This document shows, piece after piece, positions 53,618 through 61,704 of a stretch of DNA of 64,000 nucleotides; the stretch's first letter is position 1, and every line of letters begins with the position of its first letter. The stretch is from contig NZ_CANNGP010000014.1 in the NCBI RefSeq assembly GCF_947504105.1, forward strand, positions 1 to 64,000. The letters are read 5' to 3'. Both the position numbers and the translations under genes were made by a program. The notes beneath the pieces were generated by a model. It saw nothing but the letters and a program-made list of their open reading frames with translations. It ran no database searches and was not told the DNA's origin. The DNA comes from an uncultured Tateyamaria sp. (GTDB taxonomy: Bacteria; Pseudomonadota; Alphaproteobacteria; Rhodobacterales; Rhodobacteraceae).

Positions 53618-56185
53618 ATGCCTGTCGTCGTTGTAGAATCCCCTGCCAAAGCCAAGACGATCAACAAGTATCTGGGCGACAACTATACCGTTCTTGCCAG
53701 TTACGGGCACGTGCGCGATCTGCCGCCCAAAGACGGATCAGTCGACCCGGACAATGAATTCGAAATGCTGTGGGAAGTGGCAAGCGACAGCAAAAAGCAC
53801 ATGAAAGCTATCGCGGACGCACTGAAAGATGACAACGCCCTGATCCTCGCGACAGACCCCGACCGCGAAGGCGAAGCAATCAGTTGGCACCTGCAAGAGG
53901 CGCTGACCAAGCGCAAGTCGATCAAGAAGGACACGGACGTTAAACGCGTCACGTTCAACGCCATCACAAAGACCGCCGTGACCGAAGCGATGCAGAATGC
54001 GCGTCAGGTCGATATGCCACTGGTAGAAGCGTATCTGGCGCGCCGCGCGCTCGACTATCTGGTCGGCTTCAACCTGTCGCCGGTTCTGTGGCGCAAGCTG
54101 CCCGGTGCCAAATCCGCTGGGCGCGTTCAATCTGTTTGCCTGCGCCTCATCACCGAACGCGAGATGGAAATCGAAGCATTTCGTGCCCGCGAATACTGGT
54201 CCGTCAAAGCCGTTCTTGCGTCCCCGCGGGGACAGGAATACGAGGCGCGCCTCGTCAACCTGGCAGGCAAGAAGCTTGAGAAATATGATCTGGAGAACCA
54301 GACACAGGCGGAAATGGCCCAGCAGGCTATCACCAGCCGCGACCTGAAGATCCAGTCGGTCGAGGCAAAACCCGCCTCCCGCAACCCGTCAGCCCCGTTC
54401 ATGACGTCGACCCTGCAACAGGAAGCCAGCCGCAAATTCGGCATGGGCGCACGACAGTGTATGTCATCGGCCCAACGGCTGTATGAAGCTGGCTATATTA
54501 CATACATGCGGACCGATGGCATTGATATGGCACCCGAGGCCGTTCAAAATGCCCGGGATGCAATCAAGGACCGCTATGGCGCCGAATACGTCCCCGGCCA
54601 GCCGCGCATGTACAAAAACAAGGCCAAGAACGCTCAGGAAGCCCACGAGTGTATCCGCCCCACGGATATGGCACGCGATGCGGCCAGCCTGAAAATCACA
54701 GACGACGATCAGCGCAAGCTCTATGACCTGATCTGGAAACGGACCCTCGCCTGCCAGATGGAAGGCGCGCGGCTGGAACGCACCACGGTCGAGATTGGCA
54801 GCGACGACGGCCAGGTCGGTCTGCGTGCCACGGGTCAGGTCGTTCTGTTCGACGGGTTCCTGCGCGTTTACGAGGAAGGCCGCGATGACGTTGTCGTCGA
54901 TGACGATGACAAACGCCTGCCGCAAGTGAGCGAAGGTGAAGCCGCCGACAAGCGCTCGGTCACACCCGAGCAGCATTTCACCCAGCCTCCGCCCCGCTAT
55001 ACCGAGGCGACGCTGGTCAAGCGGATGGAAGAGTTGGGCATCGGGCGTCCCTCGACCTATGCCAGCATCGTCACGACCATTCAGGACCGCGGCTATGTCC
55101 GCAAGGATCGCAACCGCCTGATCCCCGAAGACAAGGGGCGGCTGGTGATCGCCTTCCTCGAAAACTACTTCCGCAAATATGTCGGCTACAACTTCACCGC
55201 AGGGCTTGAGGAAGAGCTGGACGACGTCAGCGCGGGTGACCGCAACTACAAGGATGTTCTGGGTCGCTTCTGGCAGGATTTCTCGGCTGCGATTGCGGAG
55301 ACATCCGAGCTGCGCATCACGGACGTGCTGGAAAAGATCAACGAGGTGCTGGAACCGCATCTGTTCCCGCCATTGGAAGATGGCGGCGATCCACGCCTGT
55401 GTCCGAATTGCGGACTTGGCCGTCTTTCGATGCGAACTGCCCGTTCGGGTGGTGCGTTTATCGGCTGTTCGAACTATCCCGAATGCCGTTACACTCGCCC
55501 CTTCGGCCCGCCGGATCCAGAAGCCGAAGCCAGTGCCATCCCGCCCGAGGGCAAGCTGCTGGGCGAGGATCACGGCGACGAAATCCGCATATTCAAAGGT
55601 CGCTTCGGTCCTTACGTACAACGCGGCGCGGTCACCGAAGAGAACAAAAAACCACCACGCCAGTCGATCCCCAAGGATTGGACCCCCGAGGAACTGGAGC
55701 TGGACAGGGCAGTCATGCTGCTGTCCCTGCCCCGCGAACTGGGGCCGCACCCCGAAGATGGGGTCATGGTCTGGGCCAATATCGGACGCTACGGCCCGTA
55801 TTTGAAACATGCGGAAAGCACGTCTGATCGCGGCGGCACCAATGCAAATCTCGAAAGCATTGATGAAGTGTGGACCGTCGGCATGAACCGTGCCGTCCAA
55901 TTGTTGGCCGAAAAGGTGGCAAGCCGGGGCGGACGCGGTGCAGCCGCCAAGCCGCTGCACGAATTGGGTGAACACCCGGATGAAGGCGGACCGGTCAACG
56001 TGATGAAAGGCAAGTACGGGCCTTACGTCAAATGGGGCAAGGTCAACGCAACGATCCCCAAGGGAACGGAACCCGAAAACGTGACGATGGACATGGCCGT
56101 TCAATTGATCGCGGAAAAGGCGCCCAAGAAAAAAACCACGCGCAAAAAGGCTGCTCCGAAAAAGGCAGCCAAGAAAAGCGCCTGA
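53618..56185 (+). CDS. topA: DNA topoisomerase I
   Basis: This 855-residue type IA topoisomerase has an N-terminal TOPRIM domain (VVVVESPAKAKTINKYLG; DPDREGEAISWHL) and the active-site tyrosine Y296 in ITYMRTDGI. One four-cysteine zinc ribbon (CPNCGLG ... GCSNYPEC) follows, then three DUF-like C-terminal repeats containing GRFGPYVQ, GRYGPYLK and GKYGPYVK. A Lys-rich tail ends in AAKKSA. It relaxes negative supercoils. The start MPVVVVESP is chosen over a TTG six codons upstream. Confidence 0.97.
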   Translation: MPVVVVESPAKAKTINKYLGDNYTVLASYGHVRDLPPKDGSVDPDNEFEMLWEVASDSKKHMKAIADALKDDNALILATDPDREGEAISWHLQEALTKRKSIKKDTDVKRVTFNAITKTAVTEAMQNARQVDMPLVEAYLARRALDYLVGFNLSPVLWRKLPGAKSAGRVQSVCLRLITEREMEIEAFRAREYWSVKAVLASPRGQEYEARLVNLAGKKLEKYDLENQTQAEMAQQAITSRDLKIQSVEAKPASRNPSAPFMTSTLQQEASRKFGMGARQCMSSAQRLYEAGYITYMRTDGIDMAPEAVQNARDAIKDRYGAEYVPGQPRMYKNKAKNAQEAHECIRPTDMARDAASLKITDDDQRKLYDLIWKRTLACQMEGARLERTTVEIGSDDGQVGLRATGQVVLFDGFLRVYEEGRDDVVVDDDDKRLPQVSEGEAADKRSVTPEQHFTQPPPRYTEATLVKRMEELGIGRPSTYASIVTTIQDRGYVRKDRNRLIPEDKGRLVIAFLENYFRKYVGYNFTAGLEEELDDVSAGDRNYKDVLGRFWQDFSAAIAETSELRITDVLEKINEVLEPHLFPPLEDGGDPRLCPNCGLGRLSMRTARSGGAFIGCSNYPECRYTRPFGPPDPEAEASAIPPEGKLLGEDHGDEIRIFKGRFGPYVQRGAVTEENKKPPRQSIPKDWTPEELELDRAVMLLSLPRELGPHPEDGVMVWANIGRYGPYLKHAESTSDRGGTNANLESIDEVWTVGMNRAVQLLAEKVASRGGRGAAAKPLHELGEHPDEGGPVNVMKGKYGPYVKWGKVNATIPKGTEPENVTMDMAVQLIAEKAPKKKTTRKKAAPKKAAKKSA

Positions 56186-56187
56186 AT

Positions 56188-56634
56188 TCAGTCGTTGACC
56201 TCCAACGCCTCGACACGGTCGGCAACTTTACCGAGCAGTCTGATCAATTCATCCTGCTCGGTCACGGTCAACGCGGACAGAAACACCTGCATGTCGTTCA
56301 AGTCCTGATCGTGGATAGCATCCGCGATCCGCTGTCCCTCCGGCGTCAAGGTCAATTGATAGGCGCGTCTATCACCGGTGCATTGCCTGCGTTCGATCCA
56401 CCCTCTGTTGATCAGACGTCCTATTACACTGCTGGCCGTCGTCGCGGCGATACCGAGTGATCCAGCCACGACAGATGCACGCACACCCGGATCGGTGCGC
56501 ACCATGCCCAGTGTATGAAAATCCAGTGGATTGAATTTGATGATGTGCTGGTGCTCGGGTCCAGTCCGTTCACTGATCAGCATCACGCGCATCACCGTTT
56601 TCACGTGGCGCAGAAGGTCATGTTTCTTAGTCAT
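56188..56634 (-). CDS. MarR family transcriptional regulator
   Basis: This 148-residue MarR-type protein has a central winged helix-turn-helix (VRASVVAGSLGIAATTASSVIGRLINRGWIERRQC followed by the wing DRRAYQLTLTPEG) flanked by dimerisation helices. It converges on topA (2-bp gap) and diverges from a 55-codon secreted-protein gene. A 34-bp inverted repeat in the ~100-bp divergent gap is its probable operator. The ligand is unknown; a cysteine in the wing region (C at QCTGDRR) could be redox-active. Confidence 0.9.
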   Translation of the reverse strand: MTKKHDLLRHVKTVMRVMLISERTGPEHQHIIKFNPLDFHTLGMVRTDPGVRASVVAGSLGIAATTASSVIGRLINRGWIERRQCTGDRRAYQLTLTPEGQRIADAIHDQDLNDMQVFLSALTVTEQDELIRLLGKVADRVEALEVND

Positions 56635-56685
56635 CCCTAAAAATCGCGCAGACCCCTTGAACCTGCAAGAGGGCTTCTTAAATAC

Positions 56686-56719
56686 TACGATATTCGCAGC
56701 AACAACTGCGAAAATCGTA
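56686..56719. promoter_or_regulatory. 34-bp inverted repeat, candidate MarR operator
   Basis: The 14-bp arms TACGATATTCGCAG and CTGCGAAAATCGTA are separated by CAACAA and match at 13 of 14 positions. The repeat lies 16 bp before the small secreted-protein ATG and 51 bp before the MarR gene. Length, symmetry and position suit a MarR dimer operator controlling both genes; in RNA it would also form a stem ahead of the AAGGA ribosome site. Confidence 0.65.
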
Positions 56720-56735
56720 TAAAAAGGAATTGACC

Positions 56736-56903
56736 ATGAAACGCTCGATCATTGCAACTGGTGTCGCCCTTGCCCTGACATTTGTGGCTATCACGTCTTC
56801 CGCAGCGATGACGTACACGTTCCCACCAGATATCGCTGTTCAGAGTGATACGGACAGCGATCCTCTGACCAACCGCGGCTTCAAAAGCTCCAAGAAAAAG
56901 TAA
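56736..56903 (+). CDS. 55-residue secreted protein of unknown function
   Basis: This short frame starts at ATG 56736 after AAAAAGGAATTGACC. Residues 1-24 (MKRSIIATGVALALTFVAIT followed by SSAA) form a clear Sec signal peptide with probable cleavage near SSA-AM. The mature ~31 residues read TYTFPPDI, an acidic SDTDSD patch and a basic tail ending SSKKK. A strong ribosome site, a signal peptide, a perfect downstream hairpin and a divergent regulator all support a real gene. I recognise no family. A stress-induced periplasmic peptide is possible but is conjecture. Confidence 0.72.
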   Translation: MKRSIIATGVALALTFVAITSSAAMTYTFPPDIAVQSDTDSDPLTNRGFKSSKKK

Positions 56904-56907
56904 AGAC

Positions 56908-56940
56908 TTAGCGCGTCCGGCCGCCAGTCGGACGCGCTAA
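56908..56940 (+). terminator. Perfect hairpin after the small secreted-protein gene
   Basis: The 12-bp stem TTAGCGCGTCCG/CGGACGCGCTAA has a 9-nt loop and begins 5 bp after the stop codon. No T-run follows, so it may work as a terminator in both directions or as an mRNA-stabilising 3' stem. Confidence 0.7.
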
Positions 56941-57133
56941 CCGTCATTGATGACCCAAGAAATTCAGCCCCGCTCGCCACAAATATGAATTATTCCACAC
57001 CGTCCGTACCGGTATCGGCAGGTATGGTGTGATATAACGCGCACGCTGTCCTCTTCGTTGACTTTGACAGTGCATACATTCACATACTGAACTCAGTGCG
57101 ACTGCCCTCCCACGGGCCCTCTTGGGGAATAAC

Positions 57134-57829
57134 ATGAAGAAGATTTACGGCTCAGCTTCCGAAGCGTTGGATGGGCTTTTGTTTGACGGCATGTTCATTG
57201 CGGCCGGGGGATTTGGCCTGTGCGGCATTCCCGAGCTGCTTCTGGATGCGATCAAGGATGCAGGCACCAAGGACCTGACTTTTGCATCGAACAACGCTGG
57301 TGTGGATGATTTCGGCATTGGCATCCTGTTGCAAACACGCCAGGTTAAAAAGATGATTTCGTCCTATGTGGGCGAAAACGCTGAGTTTATGCGCCAATAC
57401 CTGTCCGGCGAGCTTGAGCTTGAATTCAACCCCCAAGGCACATTGGCAGAACGCATGCGCGCTGGCGGCTGCGGCATCCCTGGTTTCTACACGAAAACCG
57501 GCGTTGGAACCGTGATCGCCGACGGCAAAGAGCATAAGGATTTCCGCGGCGAGACTTACATCATGGAAGAAGGCATCTTTGCCGACCTTTCCATCGTCAA
57601 AGCCTGGAAAGCCGATGAAACGGGTAACCTAGTGTTCCGCAAAACGGCCCGTAACTTCAACCCGCCCGCTGCAATGTGTGGCAAGGTCTGTATCGCAGAG
57701 GTGGAAGAGATTGTTCCGACCGGCAGCCTTGACCCTGACGTAATCCACCTACCTGGTATCTACGTCCACCGCCTGATTCAGGGCGAACATGAAAAGCGCA
57801 TCGAACAACGGACAACGCGCGCCGCGTGA
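57134..57829 (+). CDS. scoA: 3-oxoacid CoA-transferase subunit A
   Basis: This is the 231-residue alpha subunit of a family I CoA-transferase (SCOT/AtoD type). It has FIAAGGFGLCGIPELLLDAI, the FASNNAG segment, ISSYVGENAEF and the GIPGFYTKTGVGT loop. With subunit B it transfers CoA from succinyl-CoA or acetyl-CoA to acetoacetate, connecting ketone bodies or polyhydroxybutyrate products to central metabolism. TTGGGGAA lies about six bases before the ATG. The stop overlaps a GTG of the LOV gene's frame, and the LOV Shine-Dalgarno is inside this junction, so the three genes appear to be one operon. A TTGACT near 57059 may be the -35 region. Confidence 0.93.
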   Translation: MKKIYGSASEALDGLLFDGMFIAAGGFGLCGIPELLLDAIKDAGTKDLTFASNNAGVDDFGIGILLQTRQVKKMISSYVGENAEFMRQYLSGELELEFNPQGTLAERMRAGGCGIPGFYTKTGVGTVIADGKEHKDFRGETYIMEEGIFADLSIVKAWKADETGNLVFRKTARNFNPPAAMCGKVCIAEVEEIVPTGSLDPDVIHLPGIYVHRLIQGEHEKRIEQRTTRAA

Positions 57830-57840
57830 GGAGCCAGGCC

Positions 57841-58872
57841 ATGCCTGACACCATCGAAGAACTTCTGCAGGACGACAAATCCTTTGACGGATTTTCGCGT
57901 GCACAGGTCGCCATGGTGGTGACCAATCCGCATCTCGAAGACAATCCAATAGTGTACGTAAACCAGGCGTTCACACGCTCCACCGGGTACGCGCGATCTG
58001 CATCTATCGGGCGCAATTGCCGGTTCCTTCAAGGTGAAGGGACGCGCAAGTCCGATGTAGACAAACTGCGCGGTGGAGTCGAAACCGAGGAAAGCGTGAC
58101 GGTCGACATTCTGAACTACCGTGCGAATGGCGAACCATTCACAAACCGTCTGATTGTTGCACCGGTCCAGGACTCACGCGGCGAAACACAGTATTTCGTG
58201 GGTATTCAGAAAGAGCTGCGCCAAAGCGAAATGACAACCAGCGCCGAGGACGTAAACGCGCAACTGATCGAGATTCAGAACCGTGTTGCCTCTGACCTGT
58301 CGATGATCATCGGTATGATCCGGCAGCAATCAGGTACCACGTCAGTGCCGGAAGACTTCGTAGCACTAAGCCGCCGGATCGAAACGCTTCAACTACTCTA
58401 TGAAGAAATGAAGCTGAGCGATCAGCAATCCAACCGCGACAGTATCCAGATGGGCAGCTACCTTTCTCGATTGGCGGCGGCGATTGCTCACATTGAAGGT
58501 CGCTCGGGTATCCGCGTGTCGCTTCAGATTGAATCTCTGGAAGTCCCTATCGAAACGGCGACGCGTGTCGGACTGGTACTTTCCGAACTTCTTACAAATG
58601 CCTTCCAGCACGCCTTTGACCGCATCGATATGGGGCTGGTTGAAGTACGAATGAGTCGGCTCAGCGCAGGTGGCCTGCGCCTTATCGTTGCTGATGATGG
58701 TGTAGGCGTCCCGCCAGATATGGAATGGCCCGACAGCAAAACCGTTGGCGGGCGTATAGTTTCTGGCCTGATCGAGGGCCTCGAAGGCACATTGCACCTG
58801 GGCCGTGGCGCCGCAGGAAGCTTCATTACCATTGACGTGCCTGCCGGCGCGGCACTCACCGACGAATATTAA
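57841..58872 (+). CDS. LOV-domain blue-light sensor with degenerate histidine-kinase module
   Basis: This is a 343-residue protein. Residues ~20-125 form a LOV/PAS domain with the photoactive-cysteine motif GRNCRFLQG (C60), plus N41 and Q123-type flavin contacts in VNQAF and VGIQKEL. Residues ~135-200 are a HisKA_2-like dimerisation region, but the EIQNRVASDL segment has Q146-N147 where the family has HH, so the phospho-acceptor His is missing. Residues ~235-340 form a HATPase domain with N-box ELLTNAFQHAF, G1 box DDGVGVPP and a GGRIVSGLIEGLEG loop. AGGAG seven bases before ATG 57841 fixes the start; a GTG at 57826 is possible. It lies inside the CoA-transferase operon, between subunits A and B. 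No response regulator is adjacent. It may signal through ATP-dependent binding rather than phosphotransfer. Confidence 0.88.
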   Translation: MPDTIEELLQDDKSFDGFSRAQVAMVVTNPHLEDNPIVYVNQAFTRSTGYARSASIGRNCRFLQGEGTRKSDVDKLRGGVETEESVTVDILNYRANGEPFTNRLIVAPVQDSRGETQYFVGIQKELRQSEMTTSAEDVNAQLIEIQNRVASDLSMIIGMIRQQSGTTSVPEDFVALSRRIETLQLLYEEMKLSDQQSNRDSIQMGSYLSRLAAAIAHIEGRSGIRVSLQIESLEVPIETATRVGLVLSELLTNAFQHAFDRIDMGLVEVRMSRLSAGGLRLIVADDGVGVPPDMEWPDSKTVGGRIVSGLIEGLEGTLHLGRGAAGSFITIDVPAGAALTDEY

Positions 58873-58884
58873 TAAGGACAATCG

Positions 58885-59511
58885 ATGCCCTGGGATCGCA
58901 ACCAAATGGCGGCGCGTGCCGCACAGGAACTTGAAGACGGCTGGTATGTGAACCTCGGGATTGGAATCCCTACGCTGGTATCGAACTATATCCCCGAGGG
59001 GATCGAAGTGACGCTGCAATCCGAGAACGGCATGCTCGGCATGGGCCCCTTTCCCATTGAGGGCAAAGAGGACGCGGACCTGATCAACGCCGGCAAACAA
59101 ACAATTACAGAACTGCCTCAGACTGCTTATTTCGACAGCGCACAAAGCTTCGGTATGATCCGCGGCGGCAAGATCGCCATGGCCATTCTGGGTGCGATGG
59201 AAGTGGCAGAGAACGGTGACCTGGCCAACTGGATGATCCCCGGCAAACTGGTCAAGGGCATGGGCGGCGCTATGGACCTCGTGGCTGGCGTGGGTCGCGT
59301 GGTGGTCGTCATGGACCATACGAACAAGCATGGTGACAGCAAGGTACTCAAGGAATGTACCCTGCCCCTGACGGGCAAAGGCGTGGTTGATCGCATCATC
59401 ACGAATCTTGGCGTGCTCGATGTCGTCGATGGCGGCCTGAAGATTGTCGAAGTCGCGGACGGTGTGACAGAAGACAAGTTGCGCGCGGCCACCCAAGCCA
59501 CTCTTGTTTGA
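58885..59511 (+). CDS. scoB: 3-oxoacid CoA-transferase subunit B
   Basis: This is the 208-residue beta subunit, with the catalytic glutamate E47 in [12 protein letters not shown], which forms the glutamyl-CoA thioester. Also present are [33 protein letters not shown] and [12 protein letters not shown]. It starts 12 bp after the LOV gene, with AAGGAC a few bases before the ATG. In most genomes its gene adjoins subunit A; here 1.05 kb encoding the LOV protein intervenes. Nothing indicates damage to either subunit. Confidence 0.94.
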   Translation: MPWDRNQMAARAAQELEDGWYVNLGIGIPTLVSNYIPEGIEVTLQSENGMLGMGPFPIEGKEDADLINAGKQTITELPQTAYFDSAQSFGMIRGGKIAMAILGAMEVAENGDLANWMIPGKLVKGMGGAMDLVAGVGRVVVVMDHTNKHGDSKVLKECTLPLTGKGVVDRIITNLGVLDVVDGGLKIVEVADGVTEDKLRAATQATLV

Positions 59512-59640
59512 ATTTGACATTCATCGAGAAGCGGACGGGTCGAAAAGCATTATATATCCTGAACCGTCATCGGGCCGAAACCGAACCAGCCTATTCGGTC
59601 CTATAAGCGCATACGTGCATCGCGGATCATAAGGGATGTG

Positions 59641-59787
59641 ATGCGCAGCATTCGCGCCCTACAAATACTCTTGAAGCAGCTTGCGGAAGGCGCGCGGGCA
59701 GAAGGATGGAAGATTGTGCCATTGTGCCCTTCCGTGAATGCCCAGCGGGCGATGCAACCGGATCGGGCCGACGCATTCAACGTATGA
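59641..59787 (+). pseudogene. C-terminal remnant of a GNAT acetyltransferase
   Basis: A 48-codon frame encodes LLKQLAEGARAEGWKIVPLC and continues PSVNAQRAMQPDRADAFNV, close to the last third of small YjdJ-type GNAT proteins (acetyl-CoA helix, then VPLCPFV). The N-terminal two-thirds are missing: stops lie immediately upstream. AAGGGA precedes the ATG, but the product could not bind a substrate. The remaining ~180 bp of the 333-bp gap between scoB and the transglycosylase gene hold nothing I recognise. Confidence 0.6.
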
Positions 59788-59844
59788 ACAGAGCATCTTC
59801 CGATGTTGAGTACGGCCTGGAATTTCTTCCGAAGTGCACTGCCA

Positions 59845-60654
59845 TCAATTCAATGCGGCAAAGACACACCCGTCCGTGACAAGTTCGGGCGGCGTAACAC
59901 ACAAACCCTTCGCCACCTGGAATGTCGCCAGAACCTTGGGTACGTAATCTCGCGTCTCAGCAAAGGGCGGGACACCATTGTGGGTGCGCACAGACCCCTC
60001 TCCCGCATTATACCCGGCCAGAACAAGAACGGGGTCGCGCTCGAACGTATCCATCAGCCAATCCAGGTATTTGACACCACCTGCAATATTCTCGGCCGGG
60101 GCAAAGCTGTCTTGCACGCCAAAACGCGCAGCCGTGTCAGGCATCAATTGCATCAGCCCTTGCGCACCTGCGCCGCTTAACGCATCTGCCTTACCTGCAG
60201 ACTCCACCATCATGACTGCCAACACCAATGCAGGCGATACATCCGTACCTATGGTGGCCTTAAGGATGTCGATACCCTGTGCTTGCGCCAGCGCCTGCAT
60301 TTGTTGCAGGCGTGGCACCGGCACAGGCGGCTCGGCTCGAGCCAATGCCCTCAACGCCAGATCCAATCGCCCAGGCCCGGCTTGGTCTATCTCGGGCGAA
60401 ACATCTTGCCAGAACCAATCAAAGCGCGTCACAGGCGCTTTGGGAGCCGCTGCCACATCGGATGCTTCAGGCACACTTACTTCTGTCGCCGGGGCTTCAG
60501 GTTCAATCTGCACCGTGATCAATTTCTTCGATCCCGGCTGCGGCGGCTTTACACGTTTCGCAGAAAAATCCTTGAAGGGTGGCGGCTCATCGGCAAAGCC
60601 ACCGCCGCACATCAAAGTCAGCGCTGTCAGGAGCGCAACAGACAAACGAACCAT
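59845..60654 (-). CDS. Lytic transglycosylase (SLT domain)
   Basis: This 269-residue secreted murein lytic transglycosylase has a signal peptide (residues 1-21, LTLMCGGGFAD), a Pro-rich linker and a C-terminal SLT domain with catalytic glutamate in VMMVESAGKADALSGAGAQG, LMQLMPDTAARFGV, NIAGGVKYLDWLM and LAGYNAGEGSV. It cleaves peptidoglycan with 1,6-anhydro product formation. It lies head-to-head with the Tad pilus locus, and such enzymes often open the cell wall for secretion or pilus machines, although it is in the opposite orientation. Confidence 0.92.
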   Translation of the reverse strand: MVRLSVALLTALTLMCGGGFADEPPPFKDFSAKRVKPPQPGSKKLITVQIEPEAPATEVSVPEASDVAAAPKAPVTRFDWFWQDVSPEIDQAGPGRLDLALRALARAEPPVPVPRLQQMQALAQAQGIDILKATIGTDVSPALVLAVMMVESAGKADALSGAGAQGLMQLMPDTAARFGVQDSFAPAENIAGGVKYLDWLMDTFERDPVLVLAGYNAGEGSVRTHNGVPPFAETRDYVPKVLATFQVAKGLCVTPPELVTDGCVFAALN

Positions 60655-61021
60655 GAAACTGCTCTCATCTTGACGCCTGCTCTATGGCAGACTTTCCCAA
60701 ATTATCGCAAAAAAAGGGATTTCAGGCCAGCCTGCGCGTGCAAAAAATGGCAAAGCTGCCACATTTAACATGCCGATTAACGAAAATTACACCAATCCAA
60801 ACCCAACCACCCGAATTAATATATAAAAAACAAAGACTTGAAAAATCTCTTCAAAAAAATCCAGCCCAGACGTGAAATCCTCAATTTGACGCCAAATTCG
60901 TGCCCCAATCCCCCGACTATATAGCGGCATACCAAGTCGGACACGGGCCAATGAGAGAGAGCGGCTCACAAAGGACGGCGAGGTTAATGTAAATCTACTG
61001 ATCCTTTGGAGGGACACTATC
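60655..61021. other. 367-bp intergenic region upstream of the pilin genes
   Basis: It holds an AT-rich segment (about 60780-60865, including TAATATATAAAAAAC and a run of A) and no protein-like frame. Towards the pilin gene there is a TTGACG at 60886-60891 and TATATA at 60918-60923, but their 26-bp spacing is too long for one sigma-70 promoter. CTTTGGAGGGAC directly before the pilin ATG is a strong ribosome site. Confidence 0.5.
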
Positions 61022-61225
61022 ATGATCAAGTTCATCAAAAACTTCCGCAACGACGAAGACGGCGCCGTAACAGTTGACTGGGTTGTTCTGACCGCAGCCG
61101 TTGTTGGCCTGGCGATCGCAGCCTATGGTTCGATCCAATCCGGTGCCACAGACCTGACCGCAGCCACCGAGACGTTCCTGGGTGAGCAAACTGTTGGTTC
61201 GATCGGCGCACCTGCTGGCGAATAA
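61022..61225 (+). CDS. Flp-like type IVb pilin
   Basis: This 67-residue protein has a short basic leader (MIKFIKNFRNDEDG), a predicted prepilin-peptidase site G14-A15, and a hydrophobic helix AVTVDWVVLTAAVVGLAIAA. In classic Flp pilins, mature residues 5-6 are Glu-Tyr; here they are Asp19-Trp20. It lies just upstream of cpaB and cpaC, which supports a pilin role in the Tad (tight adherence) pilus. It has its own strong ribosome site and a terminator, consistent with high expression. A minor pilin or a TadE-like function is possible. Confidence 0.75.
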   Translation: MIKFIKNFRNDEDGAVTVDWVVLTAAVVGLAIAAYGSIQSGATDLTAATETFLGEQTVGSIGAPAGE

Positions 61226-61250
61226 TATTCGGGCGTAATCGTCTGAACAC

Positions 61251-61287
61251 AGGGGCCGTGACCGCAACCGGGCGCGGCCCCTATTTT
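61251..61287 (+). terminator. Terminator after the first pilin gene
   Basis: The stem AGGGGCCG/CGGCCCCT has a 16-nt loop and is followed by ATTTTC. It should limit readthrough into the second pilin gene and keep the first as an abundant short message. Confidence 0.75.
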
Positions 61288-61323
61288 CACATTATGGCAT
61301 TCGAGCATGTATAGAGGTCGAAG

Positions 61324-61509
61324 ATGATCCGCTTCCTGAAAAACTTTCACCGCAGTGAATGCGGCGCAGTGACAGTCGACTGGGTTGTACTATGTGCGGC
61401 CATCGTTGGTCTGGCCATTGTGATCGTCACCACCATGCAGTCCGGCGCGTTGACACTCGCTGACAATGTCGGAACCTTCTTCGATACACATTTCTTCGCC
61501 GACGAATAG
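61324..61509 (+). CDS. Second Flp-like type IVb pilin
   Basis: This 61-residue paralog of the preceding pilin shares MI(K/R)F(I/L)KNF, the G14-A15 cleavage site and the identical stretch GAVTVDWVVL, then diverges (CAAIVGLAIVIVTTMQSGAL, C-terminus FFDTHFFADE). It carries two cysteines (C13, C24) that the first copy lacks. AGAGGTCGAAG precedes the ATG. It is probably a second major or minor Tad pilin; the adjacent duplication suggests divergence of subunit roles. Confidence 0.74.
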   Translation: MIRFLKNFHRSECGAVTVDWVVLCAAIVGLAIVIVTTMQSGALTLADNVGTFFDTHFFADE

Positions 61510-61533
61510 CGCCAGCGTCACAGATCTTTCTCC

Positions 61534-61568
61534 AAAAGACCCGACCGCTGATCGCGCCGGGTCTTTTT
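61534..61568 (+). terminator. Rho-independent terminator after the second pilin gene
   Basis: The 10-bp stem AAAAGACCCG/CGGGTCTTTT continues into a T-run at 61564-61568. It is a textbook intrinsic terminator separating pilin transcripts from the cpaB operon. Confidence 0.9.
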
Positions 61569-61704
61569 GCTTTCTGGTCAGCGCGGTTCTGAATGCCCCG
61601 GACCTTCCTCATCTGTTCCCCGAAATCGCCACATTCCAGTGCCATTATTATCGCAAGAGGTTCCGCCCGTTCCGGAGCAGGAGCCCAAGCAATGAGGTAC
61701 TGAA

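Noticed and set aside
54464-56104. A 546-codon open frame on the minus strand inside topA
   Set aside because: It is fully antisense to topoisomerase I, whose motifs are continuous; the antisense product looks like a composition artefact.
58393-59520. A 375-codon minus-strand frame across the LOV and scoB genes
   Set aside because: It is a shadow of two well-supported genes, with no ribosome site or family resemblance.
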